Shown: positions 11,001 through 23,270, numbered from the stretch's first letter. The stretch is 64,000 nucleotides of DNA from Aspidiotus rigidus (GCA_035079385.1 JAVHKY010000028.1:2170001-2234000), one strand, 5' to 3'. Numbers and translations: made by a program. Notes: generated by a model from the letters alone, not told the origin.

Positions 11001-13518
11001 TTGACTATCTTTTATAAACATAAGATTTGACCTAATTGATGAAGAACATACCAAAAATCAGGGCTCTCCATGTTGAAAAAGTAGATTTTCTGAATTTGGT
11101 ATTTCTAGACCGTTACGGCAACTGGAGAATTTATTGATTCACTCGGCGGATGTACGAGTATTTACATAAGAATTGACCTTGTTGATAAACAGAATATGAA
11201 AAATCACGGTTTTCCATGTTGGAAAAGTGGATTACCTGGAGTTTTTACTATTTCCAGGGCATCCCAGAAACTGGAGAATTTGTTGACTATTTTTTTCAAA
11301 CTCAGCGGACATGTTTACATAAGAATTGAACGAATTGTGGAATGAAATACCACAACTCACGGTCCTCCAGGGTGAAAGAGTGGATTTCCCCGATTTATTG
11401 TCATTTCCAGACCATTACAGCAGCTGGAGAATCTTTTGACTATTTTTTTCAAACTCAGCGGACATGTTTACTTAAGAATTTACCTAATTGATGAACAAAA
11501 TACCAAAAATCGCGGTCCTCCAGGGTAAAAAATTAGATGTTCTCGATTATTTGTCCTCTCCAGAAGGTTCTAGCGGCTGGAGAATTTTTTGACCATTTTT
11601 TTCAAACTCGGCGAACATGTTTACGTGAGAACTGACCTATTTCATGAATGAAATACCAAAACTAGCGGTCCTCCAGGCTGAAAAAGTGGATTTTCTCTAA
11701 TTTTTGTCATTTCCAGAACGGACTGGAGAATTTTTTGACCATTTTTTTCAAACTCGGCGAACATGTTTACGTGAGAACTGACCTATTTCATGAATGAAAT
11801 ACCAAAACTCACGGTCCCCCATGGTGAAAAAGTTGATTTTTTCACTTCTCTTCTATTTTCAGACTGTTCTAGCGACTGGAGAATTTTTCAACTATTTTTC
11901 TCAATCTAACGTACTCCACCTAATTGGTGGACGTGTTTACATAAGAATTGACCAAATCGATAAACGAAATACTAAAAATATATTTTTGGTCTATCAACAT
12001 TCCCATTTCATCTCATATCATAGAGGAGTGCGTATTTTCCACCTCGAACATTGACCATTGATTTCTCGGGGTCTATTGCGGTAGCAGTCATGGTTCACCC
12101 CGCTATTCATGGAAAAATTACAGAAATTCATTAAATATTGATTTTTTTGTGAATGTTGCACCTCACCGAGAACTAAGTTACTCATGTATGTTGTAGTAGA
12201 GGGTATGGCGCTTGAAATGAATGATTTTCCCTAGGTGCCTCCCCACCGATTCTTTTTTTTATTCGAGTTTGAAGTTTTGTTATAGCTAGAAACTAGGGAA
12301 AACATGAATGTTTTTTTTTTGAAAAAAATACCATGGATGAACGTTCACATATACTAAAATGTCCTCAAGTTTCATTGCTGTGCGATTATTATTGGCTGAG
12401 ATATAGCTATTTGGATTTTAGGCCTAAAAATCACTCTGCAGCCCATGTGGGTGAGCGAATGGGTCCAATTTTTTGGATCTCGAGTTTTCTCATTGGGGAC
12501 AACATTTTGACGGACATTTGAAACATTTTCCGACCAAGGCCATTTTCCCCCCCTTACCCGGCTAGAGCCTTTCTAGGAATGAGTTTAGAAGAATCGCATG
12601 AAGGCGTTCATCCGAGTGTTGCGTTTACAAAGTAAAGTTTCTTTCAAATAGCCGAGAGATCAGATTAGACTAATAAACATAAAGAAGAATTGTTGGCAAC
12701 AGAATCTTTCAAACTTGTTTTGCGTTATTCTGTCTACGGCAGCAATACTTTTAAGGGAATCATGAAATAAAAAAGTAAAAAATAAGCTACGAATAAAATG
12801 TATATTATTCATTGCAAATTATAACTTTATTATTACTGATACGATCGCAGTTTCGGATGATAATAAGTAAGATTAAATAAGAATTGACCGAAAATTTTGA
12901 CAACGAAAAATAGTAAAAAGGAAAGAAAGAAAGAAAAGAAGAATTAACAAGAAGAAAGGAGAAACGGAAGAAAGGAGGAAGTTAAAAGATGACCAAAAAA
13001 CTACGTCAACGGAGGATGAGTAAGAAATTACGAAGAAGAACAAATTTCCTGCATTAAACTGTACTCAAAAACGTATTCATTAAGGACGATACGAACATCA
13101 TCACTGGTATGACGAGAAATCTTGAAAGCCTCAAGGGCCAGACGTTTACGGAACTTATTCTCCACAAGAAGTAAAATTTCGGTGCCTTTCTCGAACAAAG
13201 GAGATCAAGACTGAACCAGGGGAAGAAACAACATCGCTATTTTTCAGTGACAGTTCAATAGAATTGCAGATGGAAAACATTGATTGACGGTTAGTATATG
13301 ACTTAGTTCAGCTGTCAAGAAATTCAGCAAGGTAGGAAGTGGGGTGGGGGATGAAGGATACAACTGGGTGAAGGAGGGAGCCGTGTTTGTGAAATTTGTA
13401 ATTTCCATCTTCCCCGTATAACACGAATGAGGCTATCTTTAATGACCAAATCTACAATATCACACATCTGTCGCACTATTTAATATCTTACGTTTTTTTA
13501 AACCACTGTTTTCCTCAT

Positions 13519-13549
<31 letters not shown>

Positions 13550-15128
13550 CACTGAAGATAGAATCCAATTTAATTTTTAAAATTTAGGAGAAGCAGAGAG
13601 AGAAACTCTGAGAAAATATAAAAGACCAGTTCTTCCTGTGGAGACATGTGTCAAGTTTTACCAAGGTCTCACGGATTTGCCAAACGGTTTTGATGGAAAA
13701 TCAATGATATGTGCTGGAGACCTCAACGACGCACCAAATTATGGAGTGAGTTGTTTTTTGCGGTGAAACAGAACTGAACACACATGATCGTCATGTAAAA
13801 ATTTTCATTTCTTTATTTTCTTTTTTGACATGTTTCATGTCTTTGCTCTGGCCTGAATTTTGAAATTTGCGTGCGCGTGTGCGTGCAGATGACCTTGGGA
13901 CTTGGGATTTTTTCTCTGAGCCCTACCCTAATTTCGAAATTTGCGTGCGTGCGCGTGCGTGAGTGCGTGCAATACTAGCTTAGTACTAGCTTAGTATACT
14001 AGACTAGGCTTCATTATACTAGCCCTAATGTACATTATATTAGCCAGTAGCTGAGCTATACTATTTGACATTGTAGACTGGGCTTGCTTCATACTAGACT
14101 AGCTTTATACTAGCTCTAAACTAGACTTATTTTCTCTGAGCCCTACCCTAATTTCGAAATTTGCGTGCGCGTGCATGCGTGCGTGCACTCATTCCCAATA
14201 TACAGTATACTAGCCTAGCTATACAACCTCCTTTATACTAGCTGCATACAGTATACTAGCTTAGTATACTAGGCTTCATTATACTAGCCCTAATGTACAT
14301 TATACTAGCCTAATAAACTAGCTGAGCTATACTATTTGACATTGTATACTGGGCTTGCTTCATACTAGACTAGCCTAAACTAGACTTATATTAGACAAAG
14401 AAGGAGGCGAACGAGCGGACCCATCGAGAAGGACTATGAAACCCAGACCTAATATACAGTATGCTAGCTTATTCTAAATAGACTTATACTAGACGAAGAA
14501 GGGGGCGAACAAGCGGAGCGAGTGAGCTTCATATTAGATCTAGGCTTCTGTTACACTACAAGCTTAGGAGAAAGCTATTAGCTTTAAATAACTTATTTTA
14601 AACTAGAGTTATACTAGACGAAGAGGGGGGCGAACGAGCGGAGCGAGTGAGCTTCATATTACGTCTAGGCTTCTTTTAAACTAAAGGCTTCTTTTCAACA
14701 ACTCCATATATTCTAACGAAACAGACGCTCAAAGAGTTTTTCCAATTTTACGTTCACAGCTTGTAACTATAGGAAGGAGACATGAAACATGATCTTTATT
14801 TATTTGGCTCTGCCAGAAAATTTTTTTAAAATTCTTAGGTCTTTTTCAATAGCTGGTGGAGTATCTTTGAGATTCCTTTCACAAATATGACACTTCTTAG
14901 CATTCTTATATTCCATTTTTTGTGTTTCAGATAGCTCTTTCATTTTTTGATGAGGTACAATCGGGTGGACCACTTCAAATAAATCATCAAGAGATATGTG
15001 TGTACGTTCAAATAGGAATCATTTCATTTGGTTCTCATTTCTCTACCCCCGAACTTACGTTACGTTATACGCGAGTATCTGCCCATCTGAAATGGGTACA
15101 GACAATTGTATGGAAAAATGACCTTTGA
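5061..15128 (+). CDS. CLIP-domain serine protease homolog, snake-like, probably non-catalytic
   Basis: Six exons join in phase: 5441-5677, 5921-6072, 6800-6912, 7159-7427, 13588-13745 and 14931-15128 (TGA). A possible first exon, 5061-5100 (ATG, short hydrophobic stretch, donor at 5101), would complete 388 residues, normal for the family, but it is weakly supported. Exon 5441 holds a six-cysteine CLIP domain ending in KKICC, then a Pro/Lys-rich linker. The protease-like domain follows with AKPGVHPHM, WKCGSTLISERF, NDIALFQLE, MICAGD, SGGPLQI and YTRVSAHLKWV. The His motif TAAHC has become SSASC, so catalytic His is lost. GDSGGP has become VQSGGP, so Ser remains but the preceding Asp is lost. 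Asp102 is kept. The activation site has Val before IDDDEIA instead of Arg/Lys. Such homologs act extracellularly as cofactors in prophenoloxidase or Toll cascades; that role is inferred from the family. The 6.2 kb intron 7428-13587 is swollen by mobile DNA. Confidence 0.85.
7930..8357. repeat. Tandem array, about 45-bp unit, eight copies
   Basis: The unit CCTATCATATATAGCTCGAG plus GACTCGAAATTCTTCTAAGT recurs at about 7948, 7991, 8036, 8081, 8182, 8226, 8274 and 8319. One spacer (about 8110-8150) contains TTGGACGGCGGACGG. The block is missing from the other arm of the foldback element. The same unit occurs in opposite orientation at 18665-18835. Open frames through it are repeat artefacts. Confidence 0.85.
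8784..10028. mobile_element. Solo LTR (1245 bp) with 4-bp target duplication GTAC
   Basis: The block begins TGTTG and ends CAACA, the TG...CA signature of a long terminal repeat. It is bounded by GTAC at 8780-8783 and 10029-10032. The pre-insertion sequence survives in the opposite foldback arm (reverse complement of 11901-11920), which reads straight through GGAGTACGTTAG with a single GTAC. No retroviral genes or second LTR are present, so internal recombination left one LTR. A TATA-like TTTTATAGGG occurs near 9822. The 4-bp duplication fits Ty3/gypsy-type integration but does not prove it. Confidence 0.85.
9061..9700. repeat. GC-rich 100-bp tandem repeats inside the solo LTR
   Basis: Units starting TCCCGCGGACACCGCGGAGG begin at 9061, 9161, 9261, 9361 and 9461, exactly 100 bp apart, followed by decayed copies to about 9700. 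Each holds two CCGCGG-rich dyads. The composition is strikingly GC-rich against an AT-rich background. Long minus-strand open frames here come from the repeat length and are not genes. Confidence 0.9.
10029..11900. repeat. About 150-bp repeat units in inverted arrays forming the foldback core
   Basis: A module containing TTCAAACTCGGCGAACATGT, TTTACGTGAGAACTGACCTA and ATGAATGAAATACCAAAAC recurs every 145-155 bp in the right arm (near 11018, 11160, 11310, 11466, 11616, 11763 and 11934). It recurs in reverse complement in the left arm (near 10150, 10300 and 10450). The centre near 10770 separates GTGTTACTGATAGCCGTGCA (left) from its inverted partner near 10845-10872. Confidence 0.85.
13521..13549. 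repeat. Poly(T) tract
   Basis: An uninterrupted run of 29 T lies 38 bases before the 3' splice site at 13587. It could be the tail of a minus-strand retroposon or simply an extreme polypyrimidine tract. Confidence 0.8.
13866..14690. repeat. Low-complexity CTAG/GTGCGTGC repeat cluster in the last intron
   Basis: Repeated blocks of TATACTAGCCTAG-type sequence, GTGCGTGC microsatellite and a GGGGGCGAACGAGCGGAGCG module (near 14503 and 14625, with a shorter copy near 14405) fill the intron 13746-14930. The segment TCTGAGCCCTACCCTAATTT occurs twice (13914 and 14135), so parts of the cluster were duplicated. Related CTAG sequence recurs at 18850-18910. Confidence 0.75.
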
Positions 15129-18100
15129 ATTTCTAAAATTCAAATTCAATAGGAAATTATATCTCAATCCTGCCAAGCGACCACCATCATACTTGCAAAT
15201 AAAATGAAATTCAAAATCACAAATAGTAAAACTTTGATGACTTTAATGAAATGATAATACAGAACCAAAACAAGTTTTAGAAATAAATTGAATAGACTGT
15301 TTGTGTTCATGTTTATTATACATTGGATTCATCCAATATAAAATATTCTTGATAACCCTAATACATAAATATAGAATGTTTGTCTGTCCGTATGGTCAAG
15401 AAACGTGACTGCGACAACGATGGTATGTTTGTATACCTGTTATTTGAACGCTTTTACCTATTGACTTGGAGTATTTTTTGAAAATCTTATTTTTATTCGG
15501 GTAAAGTTTTAGATAAATTTCAACGTTGAGGCTCCCTTCAGATGGAGTATTGAGAAGAAAAAAATTCGGAAACAACGAGGAATTTTAACGTAGTAAAACT
15601 GCTCTTCACTGTATTGTTCCAAACGTTAAAGAGTTGCAGTATTAAAAATTCAATTATTATAACAACTCGAATTTTATTCATTTCTATGAAAAATTGAAGA
15701 GAACAAAAATTGTAGCCCCTGTAATTTCCTTTCGAATGAGTCTAATCTCAAATTTCCAAGAGAAAATTTGGCAACTATTGGTATTTTGACTGATGCGTAA
15801 TCAAAATCATTGTGTTCACACAGAGAGCATTTAAACCGGTTGCAGACTATTCAAGTTTTACATATTTTTATTAAACAAATTTTGGTACACCAATACGAAA
15901 ATACAGGAGCTTTTATCATCGCGCAAAGGCGCGCTACCAAAAAGTTCAGAAGCAAGCAATTCTAATTCGCTTAAGCGTGCTACCAAAAGTTCTACGAAGA
16001 GGTGACAATGATTATTGGTCGCAAGTGCTACCTTTGTGACGCCTAAGCGTGCTACCCTTAATATTTGAAAGGACTCACTACTACACTCACTCCTGGGTGC
16101 AATTCATAGACGCACACATGGTAAATTTACTACACTATACTATTTTCCCACAACAAATGATGACAGCAAATTTTAAATATAAGCGTCAAATCCCAGCTGA
16201 GTTTTTCCAACAATTTACATTTCAGAAATAATTTTATTGCCATAATTTTACGCTTATTTACGAACTTACCAAACCAATTTGTATTTAATTTATTTTCCAT
16301 TTTATTATTCATTTTTCGACATTAATTTTTTACTCTCTTATTGTCTTCAAGTAACCTTTAATTGATTAGGAACCAATATATTATGGTGTATTTTTGGATT
16401 ACTAAAACTGTTACCGACGTTCATTGCGTATTACCAAATAATTTATACAATATATAGGTCATCAGAATGATATTCCATTATACAACACGCATAATAAGTG
16501 CTTATCGTTGGGCCGAAAAGACGAGTCGTGAAGTCTATTTAAACGAATTTCCAATTTCTAAAACTTGAATTATGAGTTGTCAGAGGTTCACATTACCACT
16601 TACTACTTGGCGACTGATCATTTCGAGCAATGGACTACGATGTTTATTCGATTACAATAAAACATATGTCTCGCGACCAAGCGATCAGTTCTAATATCCT
16701 TTAAATGAAATTAATCCGTCGCATTCCGCACGTAGACCAACTGACCACACCATTATTCAGTTGCAAAATGGTCGAATTCGAAAATTTCTCGCCTCACTAG
16801 GAAAGTCAAGTCGTCATACGATTTGATCGTTGACGCTTGAACAGTTACAGAAATATTTGTTTGGAACTGCGAGTAATGTAATCGAATACCTGGACCAACA
16901 GATTGTTTATGTTAAACGAGAAATAAAAATGTACACATATTTGTATATACATGCATGGAGAGAAACACCTCGCCGGGTATACGAGAAAGAGATTATATCT
17001 CCTCAGGCCCGTACGTGTTCATTTTCAAACGTATGGCGTTTTATTAATGCGTGCATGATTCGTGTATGGTTTTTGTAAGGTCTCCTTTGATGACAGAAAT
17101 GTAAAATTTAGCTTCAAGTCAGTTGGATTTCGCGTGAACTTTCACAGTATGATCATCTCCAAGTACGGAGTATACAACTAGTTTTCCAACAGCGATTGGA
17201 GCCGCCAATTCGGTATCAGAATTGACACGCGCGGCATTTCATTTTGCATATCCTAAAAAGAAATGTTCGAACATATGTTTAGATACCTAGGTATACTTTA
17301 TATTTTAATCTATACTCCCTACAGGCATTTTAAAATCACATCGGCCTTATTCAGCCTATAGTGTATCTTACTCGTATCTTGGTAAATGTTTTATAAGCCT
17401 CGCGACAATTATAGTCTTTTTGTATCGATAGAAGCCTTCTCTTCAATTTAGAAATACGTCTTAGAAGTTACTCGACTTTAAAATCGATTTCAATAATGGT
17501 CTACTCTCGTCCAGATACTGATTCAAACCATCAATTTCATTTCCTAAATGTACGTACGATCCACCAAATTCGACAACTGTATGGTAGCCTATCCCTTCGA
17601 ATAAAGTTCATTACAGGCTTAAAAATGCCACACCTACATATTAACAGGTATAACGGTAATTATTCCGTAATAAGATTTTTTTATTTTTCTTAGTCCGTTG
17701 ATCATTTTTGAAATGAATACGACCGCACAACTAAATGTACGCCTAGGCCTTCTCAGTAATTATACTTATAAATTTGTGGTCCAAAGTTGGTAACTCAGAA
17801 AGTGTTAAAGAAACGTATTCAACGAAGTCCTTCTTTTTCCATTTCTGTGAAGTAGCGCATTTCCAATAACATTCGGCTACGTTTACACGAGCGTCCAAGT
17901 CGCCGCGAATAGGGAGGCAAAATTGCGAATAGCCAGCGGTCGCGCGAACAATCCGCTAGAGTTGAACATGCTCAACTTTTGCGACACGAGTGAGCGACAC
18001 TGGCTACCATAATACTTACAATTAAGGCTTGGAATTAACGGGCCAAATTTTGGGCCACAGCCTGTGACCAAACTGTTTTCATCTTTTCAGCCCATTTGCC

Positions 18101-18660
18101 AGTTACTTGTTATTATGAATTTATGAGCTGCCCAAATCTGTAATGACCGTTTCAAATTTAATGCGGGCATGACGGTCATTACAATTATTCTGACAGTTAT
18201 TTTAACGGTCATAACAGGCATTCCTTTTATTCTGACTGAATTATTTGTTAACCTGTGGAAAATGTGTGACCGTTATCCCGTTATTGACCGTTTGGTGTCA
18301 GTACACTTGCAAGATATGACCGTGACCGTTTAAATTGGAAAAACCCCTGCCAGGAATGATCGCCACCCGCCGAAAAAATTATTTTGGTCAAAAGCCCTAC
18401 GTACAATGGTCTTCCAGTACAACCTTGACTGGATAAGAACTTTGCCCTCGGTACATCAACTTGGGATTTTTGCTGAGTCATTTTCCAATTCTCACGTTCA
18501 GTGATGGGAGCGGTATCTCATTTCAACTTTTTACTATTGGAATACAGTTATTGTCAACTTGGGTACATAGCATCACAAGTTCTTTAAGATGCGTATTTTC
18601 ACCCCTCTAAAATCAGTATTTTTTAACAGGGAACCTGTTTTATGGGGGCCTTTTTGAGAA
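15129..18660. other. Non-coding stretch with a short diverged repeat
   Basis: No gene recognised. At about 15915-16060 a GCGYGCTACCAAAAGTTC-like motif recurs three or four times with drifting spacing. The rest is AT-rich with short open frames only. Confidence 0.5.
15198..15203 (+). promoter_or_regulatory. Candidate polyadenylation signal of the CLIP protease homolog
   Basis: AATAAA lies 70 bases after the TGA at 15126-15128, the first canonical signal downstream of the last exon. The position is right, but the motif is common in AT-rich DNA. Confidence 0.45.
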
Positions 18661-18664
18661 ATTT

Positions 18665-18835
18665 GCCGTGCGCCGTCCGCCGTCCAGCAAAAAACTTGGA
18701 AAAATTTTGACTCTCGAGCCATATATGATAGGAGGGGGACTTGCAAAAATTTCGACTCTCGAGCTATATATGATGGGAGGGGGACTTGGAAAAATTTCAA
18801 CTCTCGAGCTATCATATATAGCTGGAGATTCGAGA
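18665..18835. repeat. Second copy of the 45-bp satellite, inverted
   Basis: Three units of GAGCTATATATGATGGGAGG plus GGGACTTGGAAAAATTT are the reverse complement of the array at 7930-8357, including the neighbouring GCCGTCCGCCGTCCAGC spacer. This shows the unit is dispersed in the genome rather than private to the foldback element. Confidence 0.8.
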
Positions 18836-18849
18836 AAAATTTAGACTCT

Positions 18850-20040
18850 CAAACTATATTATACTAGGCTTATAGTAGGTCTAGGCCTTCTTCATACTAG
18901 CTTTATCTAGGTCTAGGCTTCCTTGAATTTTCAATACCATATCCCATTTGACTCATAGAACAGGTTCCCTGCGTTCTTCGTTGAACTTCGTTAAGGAAGC
19001 CGTCATCTTTAGCTTTGTCCGACAATTCCTTTCAAGGATCACAAATTTTTGCCAACAGCCTTTTGTAACGAAAATTATATTTTTGAAAGCACCGTAAATC
19101 TGCTGTGTTTGAGCTGCGAAAAATGCGACAATTACATTTATCTACATAGACAAGAGTCCGTAAGAGTGCTTAAATGAGAAGGCCTCTCTAAGAGATTAAC
19201 TCCATTATCAACATTATTTGTACATTCATCAACAGTAGGAAGTATGGCTGATATGACAATACATCAAGTTCTTGAGCTTGTTCACCAATTGCGAGAAAGT
19301 TGAAATGATGATGACATTTTTATCGCCTCTGAAATTTCACTTTATCTACACCAACTTTTCTGAACTCCAGAGAAACAAGTGAAGCTTCCAATAAACTAGA
19401 GAAAATAATGAGTATATCAATAACAATTACACATACGATGAATGAGTTCCGACTAAACGATTTTGTAAAACTTCACTTTGTTTCTGTAACGGTTTCATGT
19501 CTCAATTTGAAAGAATCGTTTTATATCGAGACTGATTGCTCACGCCATCCTCTCCCTTCGTAAGTTCCTCTAAAATTTCCGTACTCAATTTTCTGATTCC
19601 GGTTTCCTTTGACAATTTGAATATTCTTCCACTCGTCTTCACGGTATCCCCGTACTTGTCCATGGTGGATGGCTGTCCATGGGACGTCCAATTAAACTTC
19701 ATAGGTCTGTGGTACAGACGATTCTTTTCCATTTATATGACGAGCACACGAAGAGAATCTCCAAATAATCAATGACGGTGAAGAAGCACCTTCAGAACTC
19801 GTTGGCAAATTACTAAACTTTGTCCATAGATAATTGATGGTTTCAGTTCAGGAAGTAGGAAGCGTGGGAGGTCAGAACATGGACATAAAGCATGTCGAAA
19901 GACAATCGCTGTCCGCAAGGTGGGCAATAAAACCTTTCAGATCTCTTGTATAAAAAATCTTCTATGTTTGGAACGAGCACACGAAAATAATTGATGGAGA
20001 AGTACCTTCAGAACTCGACGAAAAATTTCTAAATATTGTT
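18850..20040. other. Non-coding stretch
   Basis: The first 60 bases are CTAG-type repeat. A short segment at 18956-19010 (AGAACAGGTTCC ... AACTTCGTTAAGGAAG) recurs at 35583-35633. No gene recognised; the opposed open frames near 19502-19775 show no family features. Confidence 0.5.
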
Positions 20041-20045
20041 TACAA

Positions 20046-20350
20046 AAAACCACCTCCCGGAATTCGTGAGCCCGGAATTCGTCATTTGTCCGCCACCTCC
20101 CGTTATTTGTCAGCCCGAAATTCATCAGTCGGAATTCCTCATTTGTAAAATTTTTGGTCGTTTCTCAAAAAGGGTGCTACTGTAAGTATTTCTCATGCCC
20201 TCATCCCCTCCCTCTTCACCTCTCTAATTATGATTCTCCTCCACAGGAGTTACGTCAAGAAGAAATGCCTCCCGGAATTCGTCATTGTCCGCCACCTCCC
20301 GTTCTTTGTCAGCCCGGAGTTCATCAGCCGGAATTCCTCATTTGTAAAAT
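20046..20350. repeat. Direct duplication of a 90-bp segment
   Basis: CACCTCCCGGAATTC ... GGAATTCCTCATTTGTAAAAT occurs at about 20050-20148 and again at 20266-20350, separated by about 120 unrelated bases. The copies share GTCCGCCACCTCCCGTT and TTTGTCAGCCCG with few changes. The short open frames over the second copy are by-products. Confidence 0.8.
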
Positions 20351-20359
20351 TAGATAATT

Positions 20360-22030
20360 GCATTGTAATTCTATTTGCAATGATTTGGAAGACAATCTAT
20401 TTTAAAATTCATTGATGGTAAAGTTCAGGAATGAATCACATCTGAAAGTGAAAAAATAATATCCCACTCTTTTCTAAAAGACCTTTAGGTACGAGACAGT
20501 AATTTTCGGTCAAAAGCACTCGCACTATCAATTAATCGTGATACGACTAGAAAAACTTTCTCCCTTTTCAATTGATTTGTGTCAAATCGGCCACGTCAAA
20601 ATGATACAAAATCACAATGAAAACGACGAGTAAGATACGCGGTAGAAGGAAATCGCACTTCGACTTGATAAGTTTCCGAAAATTAATTCGTCATAAATAC
20701 TGCACTGCCGGGAAATTTAGCACCACGCACAGTCTGTAGTTCGTCATCGAGTGGGAAGCGCGCGGAACTACTTGTGGATTATTCGTGACAGATGTGTTAC
20801 AAAAAAATCCAAATAAATTGATGGATTAGTTCGCGGTATACGGTGTCTCCGACCATTTGTATTTTTCAAAAGCTAACAAAAAAATGCAGTAAAACATTCA
20901 ATACGTCAAACCGCCGTATCCGTTAACCAGCTGCGTACTTCTCGCGACTGACAACATTTAACCAAAATTTTCAATCCATTAACCGCCGCCCATGCCTTTG
21001 CATTGTTGTCTCGAGTGTTCGTTTTCGCATTCCATATAGTCGCGAACAAATAAATAATCATGTTAAAAAGACGAGTTTACGCTATTAAATATCCGTAACG
21101 AGAGGGCCGTCAGTTGTATCTCATTAAGAATAAAGGTAATTACTCGAGGACGAGGTTACTGAATACTTTCGGGGGTTTACCACCCCAAGCTGTTAAATAT
21201 CGGTTAGCACTTCCACGCAAGAAGAGCGCAACCCGAAGTCGGGATGGAAGAAAAATACGCAACAAATGCTGGTCGTAAAAGACGCTCGCAAACGGTAGCG
21301 TCATAGCGCCGTATAATTTATTAGTAAGAAACTAGCGTTGTATGTACCGAGGTACATCCAGTCTAATTAATCACGAAAATACGAGAAATTTTAATATCGC
21401 CCGAACATGCTGTTCGCGTTTAAAAGAAATCTATTCGATTTTCACGCGGTAAGCTCTCTAATTATCATCGTCTTCGTGCACGTTTTCTTCATTCTCGTTT
21501 ATGTAAGAGAATAAATCGAGTGTACGTTCGGAGACCCTGCGATCGCGAAGGGGTGGCGACGAAATTTATGGACGATGTTGTAAACAATAATAGGAAAAAA
21601 TTGCTTCCTATCTCGCTGGGTCGACTCACGTTTGAGAGACCGAGGAGGAGGGGTAAAATAGATGTTTTTCAAGCCTCTCTCGTCTATTTCTGTGTACATG
21701 AATACAACAACTTCATCAGTGAAGACAAGTCTGTCACCGCTTGACGATTAGTAAATCAGCGGATGATTTTGAGCGGTCGTAAAGTAGAAATTATTACGAC
21801 AGCCGAAAGGTCGAGCGGAAAGACGATAATGCGACGTGAGTTTCTGCCGTAAACAACGTTTCCGGATCTAAGGGCCGGATCTTTGAAGTCTACAATCAAA
21901 ATAACTTTCATCATGTTGTCACATCGCTCTGAGGTGGTGAGCAGGTAAGGTCGCCGCCTACACGAAGAATGTATTCCAAGATAGTAGTAAAAATTAACGT
22001 CTCAATATCTATCAATCACAAAAAGACAAT
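20360..22030. other. Non-coding stretch, CpG-bearing
   Basis: No gene recognised. CpG content between about 20550 and 21850 looks higher than in neighbouring AT-rich DNA, which could mark regulatory sequence, but nothing specific can be named. Confidence 0.4.
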
Positions 22031-22525
22031 TTCTGTAGGTGGGAGAGATCTTCATACATTTATCTTGAAAGTCTACTGAACGTAAGTAATGTCACTATAA
22101 TAATCGAATGCTGTGTTTGAAATAAAATTTGATTTTAGGTGGATTATAATTACAAATACATTAATCAACAAGATGGGTCCGAGTTGGTAGTAGAGGAACA
22201 CTAAAACTCGGGAAAAACAACCACTTGAAAATCTTCAGTATTCACCGAACAAATTTGAGGATTTGTTTAGTCTTTCCCGGGGTAGGAAGTTTCTCCACTT
22301 GATCAAGAATTTGGTGTTAAACAAATCAAGAGGAATTTTATTAGGGTTTAAAGAAAAAATTTTTATAAATTTTTTCACGAGATCACCAAATTCTTCTGTA
22401 AAAGGTTCCGATAAAATGGACGGCGAACGGTTTTAACTCGGCGTTGATACAGAAATACGAAAAAAAAAAAAACGATGAGCAGAAGTTAGAAGATGGTTCC
22501 TTTCAAACTTACGTTTTTTGTCACC
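22030..22525 (+). repeat. Diverged dispersed repeat, copy 1
   Basis: This segment aligns by eye with 25285-25960 in the same orientation. Anchors are CATACATTTATC, GAAATAAAATTTGATTT(T/C)AGG, GGATTATAATTACAAATAC, CTTGATCAAGAATTTG, CGGCGTTGATACAGAAATACG and TCAAACTTACG. The copies are old, with many indels and stops. No family assigned. Confidence 0.6.
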
Positions 22526-23270
22526 CTTTGCTACCCCGGTCACTTTAGCATTTTAAAAACGGGAAAAACATGTTTCGTATGGATATCAACTTTAAATTAG
22601 TGCACAAATGAACTTGGATCATAAGCAAGTAATGTTGCTGTACGTTCCATTTCAAATAATCTGTTAATCATAAACAAGTTATGGATAAGTAGGTAGGACA
22701 TGAAATCAAATTTTACGTTCACCGCCGCAGAAAGATTATTGAGAATTTCCCAGTCCTTTCCCACAAGCGCTTTCATCGTCACTTCACGGTAACTTACGAT
22801 GAAAATAAAATTATTCGAACTACACCTCCACGCTCTTTTTGAATACGGAGGAAACAAATTGAAGGTTCGTTGGTCAATTAGCTTCAAATAACTCGGCACA
22901 CAGACATCCAAACCTCACCTCACTTGTATTACGCCTTCTTGACAGGAAAGAAAATAAAGCAGTAAAACGAAGCATTAGGCGTGGTAAGAGACACTATGAA
23001 TCGGTTCAATATGAACCCATAATAAAGTGCGACTTCGAGATTGCCACGATGTCTATACCAAATTCAAGAAGTGAAAATATTGGACTTTCATAGGGTTTTC
23101 AAAAGATGTTCCACAAAACCATAATTCCAAAGGTGTAGCAGGGCTAATAGTGTCAGAGGGTCCGACCTCTTCAGAACTTGAAAATTCGTCTGGAAATACC
23201 AACCGTCTCAAGCTAGGAATCCAAATTTCAATTTTTTTTTCATTGGATCAGAAATGAAGTTATTGGGTTT
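22526..23270. other. Non-coding stretch
   Basis: No gene recognised. A 104-codon minus-strand frame at 22597-22911 has no recognisable motif and I do not call it. Confidence 0.4.

Larger units (their letters stand above)
7525..12574. mobile_element. Foldback element: 5 kb imperfect palindrome in an intron
   Basis: The left end (AGAAAGGCTCTAGCCGGGTA...) and the right end are reverse complements of each other for about 330 bases, to about 7850 and 12250. The match resumes from about 8430-8783 with 11911-12245, and again from 10029 inward with about 11910 downward, to a centre near 10770. Each inner arm is built of roughly 150-bp direct repeats. The left arm carries two extra blocks absent from the right: a 45-bp satellite (about 7850-8430) and a solo LTR (8784-10028). 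No transposase gene is present and I could not define a target-site duplication. The element sits wholly in the 7428-13587 intron of the CLIP protease homolog, so it is spliced out if the intron is processed normally. Confidence 0.85.
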
